A stretch of 64,000 bases of DNA, taken from Planctomycetota bacterium (GTDB lineage Bacteria; Planctomycetota; UBA1135; GCA-002748355). A model generated the notes under the pieces. The model worked only from the letters and a program-made list of their open reading frames with translations. It searched no databases and was not told the DNA's origin. The stretch is from assembly GCA_027021385.1 (NCBI GenBank), contig JALUUL010000083.1, forward strand, positions 1 to 64,000, written 5' to 3'. The stretch's first letter is position 1. Every line of letters begins with the position of its first letter. A program made the translations under genes and the position numbers. This document shows, piece by piece, positions 52,956-61,976 of this stretch.

Positions 52956-54409
52956 CTACCCGGTCCCGTGTCCGGCCTTCTTCCCTCCGAGCTTCGCGAG
53001 ATTCCCGTGCGCATCGGAGAGGGCCTGCCGGGCCCGTTTCCGCGCGGCGGGGGAGGCCTTCGAATCCTTCAGGACCCTCTTCGCCTCCCGGATCGCCCGT
53101 TCATACATCGAACGGGCCTTCTGGATGTCGCGCTTCAGGTGGTATTGGAGGATGACGGCTGCATCGTTCAGGAGTTGGGGTCGGACGGCGCGAGGTCCAG
53201 GGCGGCTTCATAGGCTTCCCAGGACTCTTCGAAACGTCCGGTTTCGCGGCAGAGGAAGGCGTAGTTGTTCCAGTCGTCGGGGGTGTCCCGGAAGAGGGCG
53301 AGGGCGTGGTTCAGGTCCCGGCTCGAGGCGAGGTCCCCCCGCTTCGCGGCCAGGGAGGCGAGTTGGGAGATCCACCCCGCGTATCCCGTGCCCGCCTCCC
53401 CGGACTTCCCGAGGGCCTCGGCTAGATCCTCGGCCCGCCGGGAGGCGATCTTGACGAAGGCGGCCGTCGCCTCCTCGGGACGTCCCTGTCTCCATTCGAC
53501 GAGGCCCAGGTAGAAGAGCGCGTGGGTCCATTCCGGGTGGTAGACCAGGACCTTGCGCATATGGGTCCGGCAGACCTCGTCCTTTCCGGCCAGGAAGGCC
53601 ATGCGCCCGGCCTCCCAGAGCAGGGAGGAACTGCGCTCGGGGGGGAGTCGTCCGAGTTCGGCGAAGCGGCGAAGCGCCCGGTTCAGCATCCGGAGGGATC
53701 TCTCCGGGGCGTAATTCGCGAGAATCCATGCCAGCGGGGCTCCGTTGCGCGGATCTCTGGCGAGCCCCTCGGCGTAGAGATCGAGGGCGGTCCGGGAATC
53801 TCCTTCCCAAACGGCGAGGTCCCCGAGTCTTCGGAACGGCAATGCGTTCTTCTTGTCGAGAAGGGTCGCGCGGTGGAAGTGCTGCCGGATCTTTCCGGTC
53901 AAGCGGAACCTCAAAGCCTTCGTGAGTTCGCCGCGTCCTCGTTTCCTCAAGTATTCCTTGAACAGGATTTCCCCGCGGAGGATGTCTCCGGCCGGGTCAT
54001 CTCTCGCCTTCGCGAGGAGCCAGTCTGCCTCCTTTCCGGCCTTTTCGATCTCTCCGAGCCGGAAGTAAGCGAGTCCCCGTACGCGGTGGGCCTCGGAGTT
54101 CTCGGGTTCTGCGGCGAGACAACGGCCGGCGAAGTCCACCGCATCCTCGAGGTAGGCAAGGGCCGCGCTCCCCCCTCTGGGTTCGGAGAACAGAACCTTG
54201 GCCTTCTTCGCGCAGAGCAGGGCCATCTCAAGGGCGAGGGCGGGATCCCCGGGACGAAGAGCGAGTTTCGCCTGAACCTCGTCGAGCTTCCGGTCGAGAG
54301 AGGGGAGGCCGGGATCCTCCGTCGTGGAAACGGAACTGCGGGTTTGACCGGGAGCCGAGGCCGCGGCCGCGACGAGCAGGGCCAGGGAGAGGAAGAGCCC
54401 CGCCTTCAT
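52956..54409 (-). pseudogene. TPR protein with a -1 frameshift near its C terminus
   Basis: The first frame runs from ATG 54409 (signal peptide LFLSLALLVAAAASAPGQ) through many TPR units and ends at TGA 53168, 413 aa, right after LDLAPSDPNS. Sequence past that stop, in another frame to TAG at 52956 (LNDAAVILQYHLKRDIQKA...), aligns with NDCGLMLLYHLGRDLEKA in the neighbouring TPR lipoprotein, whose equivalent reads DPRIVNDC. Reading GACCCC as DP then Q by one added C (run 53177-53180) joins both parts as DPQLLNDAAV. So a base was lost, or the call is an assembly error. The ATG overlaps the upstream stop by 4 bases; GGAGGCGGAAG precedes it. Confidence 0.8.
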
Positions 54410-57400
54410 CTTCCGCCTCCAGGTCCCCTCGTCCCGCCTCCCTTGCCGGACGGGGCGTCCTTTGTGGGTTCGTTCTTCTTCGCCCTCCTCTCCGCGTCGA
54501 TCTCGCGGAGGAACCTCACGCTCGCCCGGCGTTTCCCGGGATGATAACGAAGGCTCTCCTCGAAGAGGGCGGCGGCTTCCTCCAGGCGGCCCTTCGATCT
54601 CCGCAGCAGGACCCCGAGGTTCATCAGGGCGTCTCCGACGGCTTCCTCGAGGTCGCGCCGCGACCCCTTCCACGAGGGGGGCTTTCCCCGTTTCAGCATG
54701 GCCTTCCCGCGCATCGCCGCTTCCCGGAGAAGCGCTTCCGCCTCCTTCGGCCGACGATGGAGGTAGTAGACGTCGATCAGGGCGGTATCGTTGATCAGGC
54801 GGATGTTCCCCGGATCGACGGCGAGCGCTTCCTGGTAGGCTTCCCAGGACTTCTCGAAGATCGCCGCGCGCTCGGTCTTCGGAGCCCGGGTTCCCCACTC
54901 CCGGTAGAAGAGTCCGAGGTTGTTGAGGATGTCCGCGTCTCCGGGAAGGACTTCCCGGACGCGGGCGAAGAGCTTCGCTCCTTCCGCGAACCGGCCTTTC
55001 TGGAAGAAGGGGCCCCCGAGTGTCAGCAGGCCTTCCTTCGCGGTCTTTCCGGTCACGGGGTCCTTGGCCTCGGCCGCCCTCCGGTCGGTTTTCAAGGCCT
55101 CGATCCAGGCCGAGGCGGCCCCTTCCCCGTCTCCTTCGCCGAAGCGCATCCAACCCTCCGCGGTGCGGGTCATGGCGATCCAGTACCTGGAATTTCCGGT
55201 GTAGGAGGATTCGCGTTCCATGGCTTTCGTGAAGCCCTTCCGCGCCTGCGCGTAGAGGGCGCTCGGCTTCTCCTTTCCGCCGCCGATCCGGAGTTCGTTC
55301 CCGAGGATGACCTTCAGATAGGCCTCATACCAGATCGTCAGCGGACGGTCGGCGTTCCGTGCGAAATGGGCGGCGAGGATTTCCAGGGCGGTCGCGGCGC
55401 CCCCTCTTCGGGCGACGAGACCCGAGGTCTCCCCGAGGAGCGTATCCGAGGCGGCCCCCCCGAGGAGCGAGGCGCCGGAGGCGAGGACCCGGACCGCGGC
55501 CTTGTCGCGTCCCGCCCAGAGCTCGAGGTTCTTCCAGTCGCGGAAGAAGGGAAGGAGGTCGACTTCTTCATCGAGCCGTTCCCGCCAGTGCGGGGGGGGG
55601 ATCGGAGCGCCCTTCGCGGCTCCTTCGAGAGCCTTCCGGGCCCGGGTGCAGAAGGCGCGGACTTCGTCGAGGGTCTTGGAGTCGGGCGGACGCTTCTTTT
55701 CGTATTTTGCGATCAGGTTCCTGCAGCCGGCACGCGCGGTCGCGGCGAGGAGAAGAGCGGTGAGTTCGACCGGAGGACGGACCCCGATCGAGTCCAGATG
55801 CGTCAGATGTCTCCGGCCCTCGTCCCAGGCCTCCGAGGTCTTCCCCTCGAGGAGCAGCGTTCGGCAGAGAAACAGCATCGGGAGGACGTGCATCGCCTCC
55901 CTGAAGTGGGGGGACTCCTTCGTGCGGCCGGCGCGATCCGCCTTCCGGAAACGGTCCTCCGCATCGATCAGGTTTTCCCGGACGCCCTTCCGGCCCTCAC
56001 GCATCGAGAGGATCGCGAAGAGGAGGCTCCCCCGGCCTGCAAGGTAGAGGAGTTCGGGGTTCTCGGGATTTTGGCCGAGTCGGGGTTCGATCCGGTCCAG
56101 GAGGGCCAAGGCACGTCCGGCGGCGAGGTCCTTCCGGGAGGCCTCGATGGGGTCCTCCTGGAACTCCGGGAGCCCGGGGCCCACGAGAGAGGGAAGGGGG
56201 AGGAGACCGTCTCCTCCGGAAGAGAGGAGGACGGACTCCTTGCCGGAAGGGACCTTCCGTTCCGGGGGGACCCGGACTCCGCTCCGCTCCAGGGCCTCGA
56301 TCCGCCGGGAGGCTTCCCTTCGTTCGTAGGGGAAATATTTGACGGCCTCCCTGAAGAACCGGAGGGCCTCGCCGCTTCGTTTCCTCCGGAGCGCCAGGAC
56401 CCCGAGGTTCTGCCAGGCGTCTCCGACCGCCTCTTCGAGGAAGACCCGCTGGTTCCGGGTTCCCTCGTCCTCGTCCTCCTCCTTGGGGGGCAGTTCGCCG
56501 AGAGACGCGGTCCCGAGGTTGATCGCCCGGCGGAACAGGATCTCGGCCTTCTCGAGGTCCCGGCCGAGATGATAGAGGAGCATCAGGCCGCAGTCGTTCA
56601 CGATGCGGGGATCGCGGGGTTGGAGTTCGACGGCCTTCTCGTAGGCCGCGTAGGATTCCTCCCAGAGGTCCTTCGCCGCACGCCGGGAGCCCGCCTTCGC
56701 GAGCTGGACGCCGCGGTCCCGGCAAGCCAGGCCCAGGTTGTTCCAGGCCTGGCCCCAGTCGGGATGGCGGCGGGTGATCTTGCGCCAGTAGCGGACAGCC
56801 TGCGGGAGACGGTTCCCTCCGCCCAGGAAACGCCCTCCGAGCGCGTAGGCGGCCATGCGGTACGACTTCCGAAAGCCGTCGAACCAGCGGTCGTAGCCTT
56901 CCGCTGTGACGGCCGCGATGGCGGGGGATGCGTTCCAGGCCCGATCCAGGGCCTTCTCCGCGGCCTTCTCGTTCCCCTCGTCCAGGGCGATCCAGGCCTG
57001 GGAGACCCGGCAAAGTGCGAGCCGCAGACCGGAGTTCCGCGCGAAGCCGGGTTCCAGCTCCGCCGCCTTCTTGAAGGAGGCCGCGGCCCGTTCGTAGAAA
57101 TCCCGGGCGCTCTTCGCGTCGCCTTCCCCGCGTTTCGCGTCCCCTTCGAGAACCAGAGTGTTCCCGAGGTAGAACTCGCAGAGGGCTCGCGTCCTGGGTT
57201 CACGGATCTCCCCGGAGAGACGTGCGAGGGTCCGTTCGAGACGAACGAGATTCCCCGTGCGGTGGGCGAGGTCCGTCATGAACTCGTGCATGCCGGAATC
57301 TCCGGGATGCGCGAGCAGGCCCTTCTCGCAGAGTTCGAAGGCGGCCTCCGTCTGGTCCATCCACTGGAGGACCCACACGCTCGTGCGGTAGGCGGGGAGC

Positions 57401-58065
57401 CAGGAGGAAGGCCAATCGAAGGCGGGTTCGCAGAGGTCCAGGATCCGATCGGCCAGGTTTCGGGTCTTCGGGCCGGGGTCCCCGCGTTCGGACCGGCGGA
57501 GTTCGACGAAGCGGCGATAGAGGGCGTCGATGCGGCGGAGGGTGAGGATCCTGCCCTCCTCGCCGTCGCGGGCCTCGGGGGCGAGGCGCCGCAGCGCCTC
57601 GTCGTAGGCCTTGGCGGCTTCGCCGGGGGCTTCCCGCTGAACGAGGGTGTCGCCGAGCAGCCTCCATGGATCGGGATCCCCCTCGAGGTCCGAGGTCGCC
57701 TTTCGGAGGCTGAGTTCGGCGTCGAGAAGGCATGCCCGGATCATCGACCCGGAGCCCCGGTTCCGGATCGCCCGGAGGGCAAGCCGAAGGTTCGCTTCTC
57801 CGAACAGGAGGCGGATCTTTCCCCTTCGAGCTTTCGGGAGTTCGGAGAGGGTGGGGATCAGGGGATCGAGAAGGCCGAGGGCCCGATTGAAGTCCCCCGC
57901 GTCGAAGGCCTCCAGGGCCCGGAGATAGGTTTCCCGGGGATCCGGCGGTCGCTTCCCCCCGCCGGGGGAGCGACAGGACGCGACGAGAGCCAGGACGCCG
58001 AGGGCGACCCGGAAGAAAACGGGGATCGGTAGCCGTCCATCAGGCCGGCGCCGGGCGAGCTGCAT
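54406..58065 (-). CDS. Large TPR lipoprotein with internal duplication
   Basis: 1219 aa. The start ATG 58065 gives a leader ending LVASC (Cys31) for lipidation; no strong Shine-Dalgarno. The body is TPR throughout. Two halves repeat the same run: residues about 460-570 (YEKAVELQPRDPRIVNDCGL, LLYHLGRDLEKAEILFRRAI, EEAVGDAWQNLGVLALRR) and about 1080-1180 (YQEALAVDPGNIRLINDTAL, YLHRRPKEAEALLREAAM, LEEAVGDALMNLGVLLRR). It is probably a periplasmic/outer-membrane-facing scaffold; no catalytic motif. Its stop overlaps the start of the frameshifted TPR gene. Divergent from the Mla-like operon. Confidence 0.82.
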   Translation of the reverse strand: MQLARRRPDGRLPIPVFFRVALGVLALVASCRSPGGGKRPPDPRETYLRALEAFDAGDFNRALGLLDPLIPTLSELPKARRGKIRLLFGEANLRLALRAIRNRGSGSMIRACLLDAELSLRKATSDLEGDPDPWRLLGDTLVQREAPGEAAKAYDEALRRLAPEARDGEEGRILTLRRIDALYRRFVELRRSERGDPGPKTRNLADRILDLCEPAFDWPSSWLPAYRTSVWVLQWMDQTEAAFELCEKGLLAHPGDSGMHEFMTDLAHRTGNLVRLERTLARLSGEIREPRTRALCEFYLGNTLVLEGDAKRGEGDAKSARDFYERAAASFKKAAELEPGFARNSGLRLALCRVSQAWIALDEGNEKAAEKALDRAWNASPAIAAVTAEGYDRWFDGFRKSYRMAAYALGGRFLGGGNRLPQAVRYWRKITRRHPDWGQAWNNLGLACRDRGVQLAKAGSRRAAKDLWEESYAAYEKAVELQPRDPRIVNDCGLMLLYHLGRDLEKAEILFRRAINLGTASLGELPPKEEDEDEGTRNQRVFLEEAVGDAWQNLGVLALRRKRSGEALRFFREAVKYFPYERREASRRIEALERSGVRVPPERKVPSGKESVLLSSGGDGLLPLPSLVGPGLPEFQEDPIEASRKDLAAGRALALLDRIEPRLGQNPENPELLYLAGRGSLLFAILSMREGRKGVRENLIDAEDRFRKADRAGRTKESPHFREAMHVLPMLFLCRTLLLEGKTSEAWDEGRRHLTHLDSIGVRPPVELTALLLAATARAGCRNLIAKYEKKRPPDSKTLDEVRAFCTRARKALEGAAKGAPIPPPHWRERLDEEVDLLPFFRDWKNLELWAGRDKAAVRVLASGASLLGGAASDTLLGETSGLVARRGGAATALEILAAHFARNADRPLTIWYEAYLKVILGNELRIGGGKEKPSALYAQARKGFTKAMERESSYTGNSRYWIAMTRTAEGWMRFGEGDGEGAASAWIEALKTDRRAAEAKDPVTGKTAKEGLLTLGGPFFQKGRFAEGAKLFARVREVLPGDADILNNLGLFYREWGTRAPKTERAAIFEKSWEAYQEALAVDPGNIRLINDTALIDVYYLHRRPKEAEALLREAAMRGKAMLKRGKPPSWKGSRRDLEEAVGDALMNLGVLLRRSKGRLEEAAALFEESLRYHPGKRRASVRFLREIDAERRAKKNEPTKDAPSGKGGGTRGPGGGR

Positions 58066-58257
58066 GCGTGACAAGGCTTCTCCAGGAAGGTTCGTTCGTC
58101 GGCTTGCGACCGCGGGGTCATCGGCGGAGCCGGTCACCGGGACGGGAGGTCCATTGTGGAGCCTCGGCGGGGGGGCTGACAAGAAGGTCCCTGCTCAAGA
58201 GGGTAGGGCGGACCAGCCGAAAAAAAGGGGGATTCCCGTTCCATCCCCCGCCGAACC

Positions 58258-59355
58258 TTGGACTCCAGCGCGAAATCCGTCCGGACACTCGAACTTCCCC
58301 CGCTCTTCGACCGGTCCTCGGTCGGAACGTTGCAGGGGGAGATTGAGTCGGCCCTGGAGGCCGAGCCGGATCGGATCCTGCTCGATCTGGGACCGGTCGA
58401 GCGCTTCGACAGCAGCGGGATGGCCCTCCTGATCGAGACCCTCCGCAAAGGGAGGGACCGGGGGATCGAAATCCGGCTCCGCGGGGCGGGGGGAGGCGTC
58501 CTCGATTTTCTAAGCCTGCTTTCAGTGGACCGGCTGGTCACGGTGGACCGGGAGCGGGACCCACGTCCATGGATCGTCCGGCTCGGCGCCGTCTTCATCC
58601 CGGTCCTGGATTCCACCGAATCCGGCCTGCGTCTCGTCGGGAGGGCGATCGTCGAGTTCTTCCGGGATCTATGGACCGGAAAAACGATGCATCGGGACAG
58701 GTTTCTGGAGGAGGTCTCGCATGCCGGGAATGGCGGGATGGGCATCGTCCTCCTGATCGGATTCCTGCTCGGGCTCATCCTCGCGATGCAGGCCTGGATC
58801 CAGCTCAGGGTCTTCGGCGCCGTCCAGTACATCGCCGACATGGTGGCCGTCAGCGTGACCCGGGAGATCGGTCCTTTGATGGCTGCCATCCTCGTGGCCG
58901 CCCGCTCCGGGTCCTCGATCGCGGCCCAGCTCGGGACGATGACGATCAACGAGGAGGTCGACGCCCTGCGCCAGATGGGCGTCCACCCGATGCGATATCT
59001 CGTCCTACCGAAGATGCTCGCGTTGGGACTGGCGACGCCCTGCCTCGCGATCCTCTTCTGCGGGGCCGCGATCCTCGGTGGGGCCCTGTTCGGGATCCTG
59101 GCCGTCGGCATCGAGCCTGGTGTGTTCCTCGAGTCGACCCGGAAAGCCTTGAAGTTCGCGGACCTTCTCGGGTGCCTGCTCAAGGCGGGGGTTTTCGGAT
59201 TCCTGATCGCCTCGGTCGGTTGCAGTCTCGGACTGAACGTCAAGGGGGGGCCGGAGGGGGTCGGACGGGCGACGACGGGGGCCGTCGTCGCCTCGATCTT
59301 CCTGATCATCGTCTTCGACGCGATCTTCGTCCTTGCCCTGAGGGTCAGCGGATGA
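58258..59355 (+). CDS. STAS-MlaE fusion: lipid-transport permease with MlaB-like domain
   Basis: 365 aa. Residues 1-100 form a STAS domain (LLDLGPVERFDSSGMALLIE, with the DSSG switch at 51-54), separate in E. coli as MlaB. After a linker is the MlaE permease: GMGIVLLIGFLLGLILAMQ, REIGPLMAAILVAARSGSSI, EEVDALRQMGVHPMRYLVLP, and several helices to SLGLNVKGGPEGVGRATTGA. The probable start is TTG 58258 with no clear Shine-Dalgarno. The stop overlaps the ATPase start (ATGA). Confidence 0.9.
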   Translation: MDSSAKSVRTLELPPLFDRSSVGTLQGEIESALEAEPDRILLDLGPVERFDSSGMALLIETLRKGRDRGIEIRLRGAGGGVLDFLSLLSVDRLVTVDRERDPRPWIVRLGAVFIPVLDSTESGLRLVGRAIVEFFRDLWTGKTMHRDRFLEEVSHAGNGGMGIVLLIGFLLGLILAMQAWIQLRVFGAVQYIADMVAVSVTREIGPLMAAILVAARSGSSIAAQLGTMTINEEVDALRQMGVHPMRYLVLPKMLALGLATPCLAILFCGAAILGGALFGILAVGIEPGVFLESTRKALKFADLLGCLLKAGVFGFLIASVGCSLGLNVKGGPEGVGRATTGAVVASIFLIIVFDAIFVLALRVSG

Positions 59356-60194
59356 GGTTCCTCAGACGGCGTCCGAAGATCCCTCCCGGGCTCCTGCGTC
59401 CGCGCCCCCCGGGAAAGGACCTCCTCAGGGCGGTTGCGGTGACTACGACCTTCGGAGATCGGACCGTGTTGAACGGGATCGATCTGGCCGTGCGGAAGGG
59501 GGAGATCTTCGTCATTCTCGGACCCTCCGGATGCGGGAAGACGACGCTTCTCCGGCATCTCTCGGGCATGCTCGAACCCACGCTGGGCTCGATCACCTTC
59601 GAAGGGAGGAACCTCTACTTGATGCCCGAATGCGAACTCGATCGTATCCGGCAGCGCACGGGGTTCTCGTTCCAGGGAGGAGCGCTCCTGACCAGCATGT
59701 CCGTCCTCGACAACGTGATCCTCCCCCTCCTCGAGAATACCGATATCTCTCCGGAGATCGCCCGCCAGGTCGGCCGGATGAAGCTCGACATGGTCGGGCT
59801 CCTGAAGGCCGCGGAGGCAAGCCCGGCCGACCTCTCGGGAGGCATGAAGAAACGGGCGGCGATCGCAAGGGCGGTCTCGATGGATCCCGAACTCGTCTTC
59901 TTCGACGAGCCATCCGCGGGGCTCGACCCGGTGACGGCCGCCGAGGTGGACAACTTGATCCTCAAGCTCAACAAGGTGTTCGGGATCACGATGGTCGTCG
60001 TCACTCACGACATCCCCTCGGCCTTCACGATCGCGGACCGGATGATGATCCTCCACGAGGGCCTCGTGCTGGCGCACGGCCAACGGGACGAGGTCCGGAA
60101 CTCCGAGGATTCGACGGTCCAGGATTTCATCCACAGGGCCCTCCCGGCCGAAGAAGCAAGGAGGGGGGAGATCATGAAGTATCTGGCCACCTGA
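59352..60194 (+). CDS. MlaF-like ABC ATPase
   Basis: 280 aa. Walker A GPSGCGKT (57-64), Q-loop GFSFQGGALLTSMSVLDNV, signature LSGGMKKRAAIARAV, Walker B LVFFDEPSAGLDPV, and THDIPSA. These are the wording of the MlaF/Ttg2A group driving MCE phospholipid transport. It pairs with the STAS-MlaE permease upstream (ATGA overlap) and MCE protein downstream (22-base gap). Confidence 0.94.
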   Translation: MRFLRRRPKIPPGLLRPRPPGKDLLRAVAVTTTFGDRTVLNGIDLAVRKGEIFVILGPSGCGKTTLLRHLSGMLEPTLGSITFEGRNLYLMPECELDRIRQRTGFSFQGGALLTSMSVLDNVILPLLENTDISPEIARQVGRMKLDMVGLLKAAEASPADLSGGMKKRAAIARAVSMDPELVFFDEPSAGLDPVTAAEVDNLILKLNKVFGITMVVVTHDIPSAFTIADRMMILHEGLVLAHGQRDEVRNSEDSTVQDFIHRALPAEEARRGEIMKYLAT

Positions 60195-60216
60195 GATCTC
60201 GAGCCCCGGAGTCCGG

Positions 60217-61176
60217 ATGTCCCCCTACCAACGAGAACGGAACGTAGGACTCTTCATGCTGGTCAGCGCCGGCATGTTGGGGCTCCTCGTCATGCTGGCG
60301 GTCGGGCGGCGGCTTCTCGATAGAAACCGTGTCCGCTACCTGATCCATTACGAGGAGACCGTGAAGGGGATGGTCGTCGGTTCCCCGGTCAACTTCCAGG
60401 GGGTTCGTGTCGGGACGGTCGCGGACATGCGTTTCGCCAAGGGCCGGACCGAGGTCACGATCGAGGTCGATCCCGAGAAGGGTCCGATCCAGACCTGTAC
60501 GCGCGCAAGTCTGGATCGAGCCTGGGTCACCGGACAGGTGACGGTCGAACTCAAAGGTTGGGAGGAAGGGGGAGAGCCCCTCCCCGAACTCGGAGTCATC
60601 CCCTCCGAACTCTCCCCGGTGGCGCTCGTGGCGCGCACCCTTCCCGGGGTGATGGGGAGAACCGAGACGATCTTCCAGGAATACGCCGAGTTGGGCCGGC
60701 GCCTCAACCTCCTTCTCGGTGAGGAGAACCGTGAACGCTTCTCCTCGATCCTCGCGGGGCTCGACCGCAATCTCGCCAGGCTCGAGCCCCTCCTCGTCCG
60801 TCTCGAAGACCGGGGACTGCCCGCGATGGAAGAAGGACTCCGGGAGGCGGCTGCCCTTCAAGGGGAACTCCGGAGGGCCTTGGATCCCTGGGTCGGGTTC
60901 GGCAAGGAACTCAAAGGCCTCGCCGGAGAGATGCGGGCGGCGGGATTCGCCGAGATCCTGACGGCGAATCTGGCGAGGGCCGGAAGAGCCGCCTCCGCCG
61001 TGGATCGATTCCTGGGGGGGAACCGCAGGAGTCTGCAGCGTGTGCTCCAGGCCCTGGGGGGATCGCTCGAGGAGATTGCCTCCGTTCTCCGGATGCTCCG
61101 TACGACTCCGTCGGCCCTGGTCTTCGGGAAACCGAGGGAACCCGGGGCCTCGCCACCGGGAGGCAACGAAGAATAA
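60217..61176 (+). CDS. MlaD-like MCE-domain protein
   Basis: 319 aa. One anchor helix (about 10-30) and an MCE domain (about 38-115: YLIHYEETVKGMVVGSPVNF, QGVRVGTVADMRF, TVELKGWEEGG). The remaining 200 residues are helical, likely forming a periplasmic extension. MCE rings carry lipids between membranes. The TAA overlaps the next start by one base. Confidence 0.92.
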   Translation: MSPYQRERNVGLFMLVSAGMLGLLVMLAVGRRLLDRNRVRYLIHYEETVKGMVVGSPVNFQGVRVGTVADMRFAKGRTEVTIEVDPEKGPIQTCTRASLDRAWVTGQVTVELKGWEEGGEPLPELGVIPSELSPVALVARTLPGVMGRTETIFQEYAELGRRLNLLLGEENRERFSSILAGLDRNLARLEPLLVRLEDRGLPAMEEGLREAAALQGELRRALDPWVGFGKELKGLAGEMRAAGFAEILTANLARAGRAASAVDRFLGGNRRSLQRVLQALGGSLEEIASVLRMLRTTPSALVFGKPREPGASPPGGNEE

Positions 61177-61856
61177 TGACGCATAAAGGATTCCCCATCC
61201 CCCCCGCGGTCCGTCCCCTGGCGGCCGGTCTCCTTCTTCTTTGCGGCGGTTGCGGGAGCGTCGAGGTCCGGGAGGCCCGGCGTTACCTCCTGGACCCGAT
61301 CCCCCTTTCCTCCCTCGAGGTCTCCCCCGGGCTGGTCCTCCGGGTCGAGGGCCTGGGGGTCGCGCCTCATCTCCTCGAGGGGAGGCTGCAGGTCCGGGAG
61401 GAGGGAGCCGGTCTCGCCTCCTGGCCCTACCACCGCTGGGCCGCTCCCCTGGGGGACCTGGTGACCTCGACCCTCTACGAATCCTTCCTTCGGTCCCGCA
61501 AATTCCGGGCGGTCCTCGAATCCGGGGATTCCGGAGAGGCCGATCTCGTCCTCGGAGGACGGATCCTCGCCTTCGAGTCCTTGCGGGAAGAGGGGAGGGA
61601 CTCGATCCATGTCGTCCTGGCCCTCCGCTTGCGGAAGGAGGCGGACGGGGCCGAGGTCTGGCAGGGATGCCTCGAAGCCCGCGTTCCCCTGGAGACCTCC
61701 GGTCCCGGGGATCTCGTGGGCGGGTTCCAACTCGCTCTCCGGAAGGCTCTCGCCGCCCTTCCGGTGATGGATCTGCCCGCCGAGAGTGTGCCCCCCGCGC
61801 CGGGAGAGCACGGCCCACGGCGGAGGGGACCGGCCCGAGCCGCTCCGGGGAAGTAG
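61176..61856 (+). CDS. PqiC-like ABC-type transport auxiliary lipoprotein
   Basis: 226 aa. Leader ends LLLCGGC (Cys26 probable). The body fits ABC_trans_aux/PqiC: ARRYLLDP near the start, LVLRVEGLGVAPHLLEGRLQ, WAAPLGDLVTSTLYESFLRS, and DLVLGGRILAFES. It would sit at the outer membrane as the Mla-like end component. An Arg/Pro-rich tail follows. TAATG overlap makes it part of the operon. Confidence 0.85.
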   Translation: MTHKGFPIPPAVRPLAAGLLLLCGGCGSVEVREARRYLLDPIPLSSLEVSPGLVLRVEGLGVAPHLLEGRLQVREEGAGLASWPYHRWAAPLGDLVTSTLYESFLRSRKFRAVLESGDSGEADLVLGGRILAFESLREEGRDSIHVVLALRLRKEADGAEVWQGCLEARVPLETSGPGDLVGGFQLALRKALAALPVMDLPAESVPPAPGEHGPRRRGPARAAPGK

Positions 61857-61976
61857 ACTTTGGGGGGAAGGACCGGCGCCGGGCCGCGTCCAAGGTTCCT
61901 TGGGACCCTTCCCCACTGAGGGTAAGGATCCGGAATCCTGACAGCCGTCCTCCCGGACGTTAGCCTTGGACCCGTG

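Noticed and set aside
53168-53182. Programmed -1 frameshifting in the TPR gene
   Set aside because: The C4 run followed by AAC is not an X-XXY-YYZ slippery site, and no clear downstream structure was seen; a mutation or assembly error is simpler.
54541-58032. A 1163-codon open frame on the plus strand
   Set aside because: It is antisense to the TPR lipoprotein. In GC-rich codon-biased DNA such frames arise by chance; the protein has no family features.
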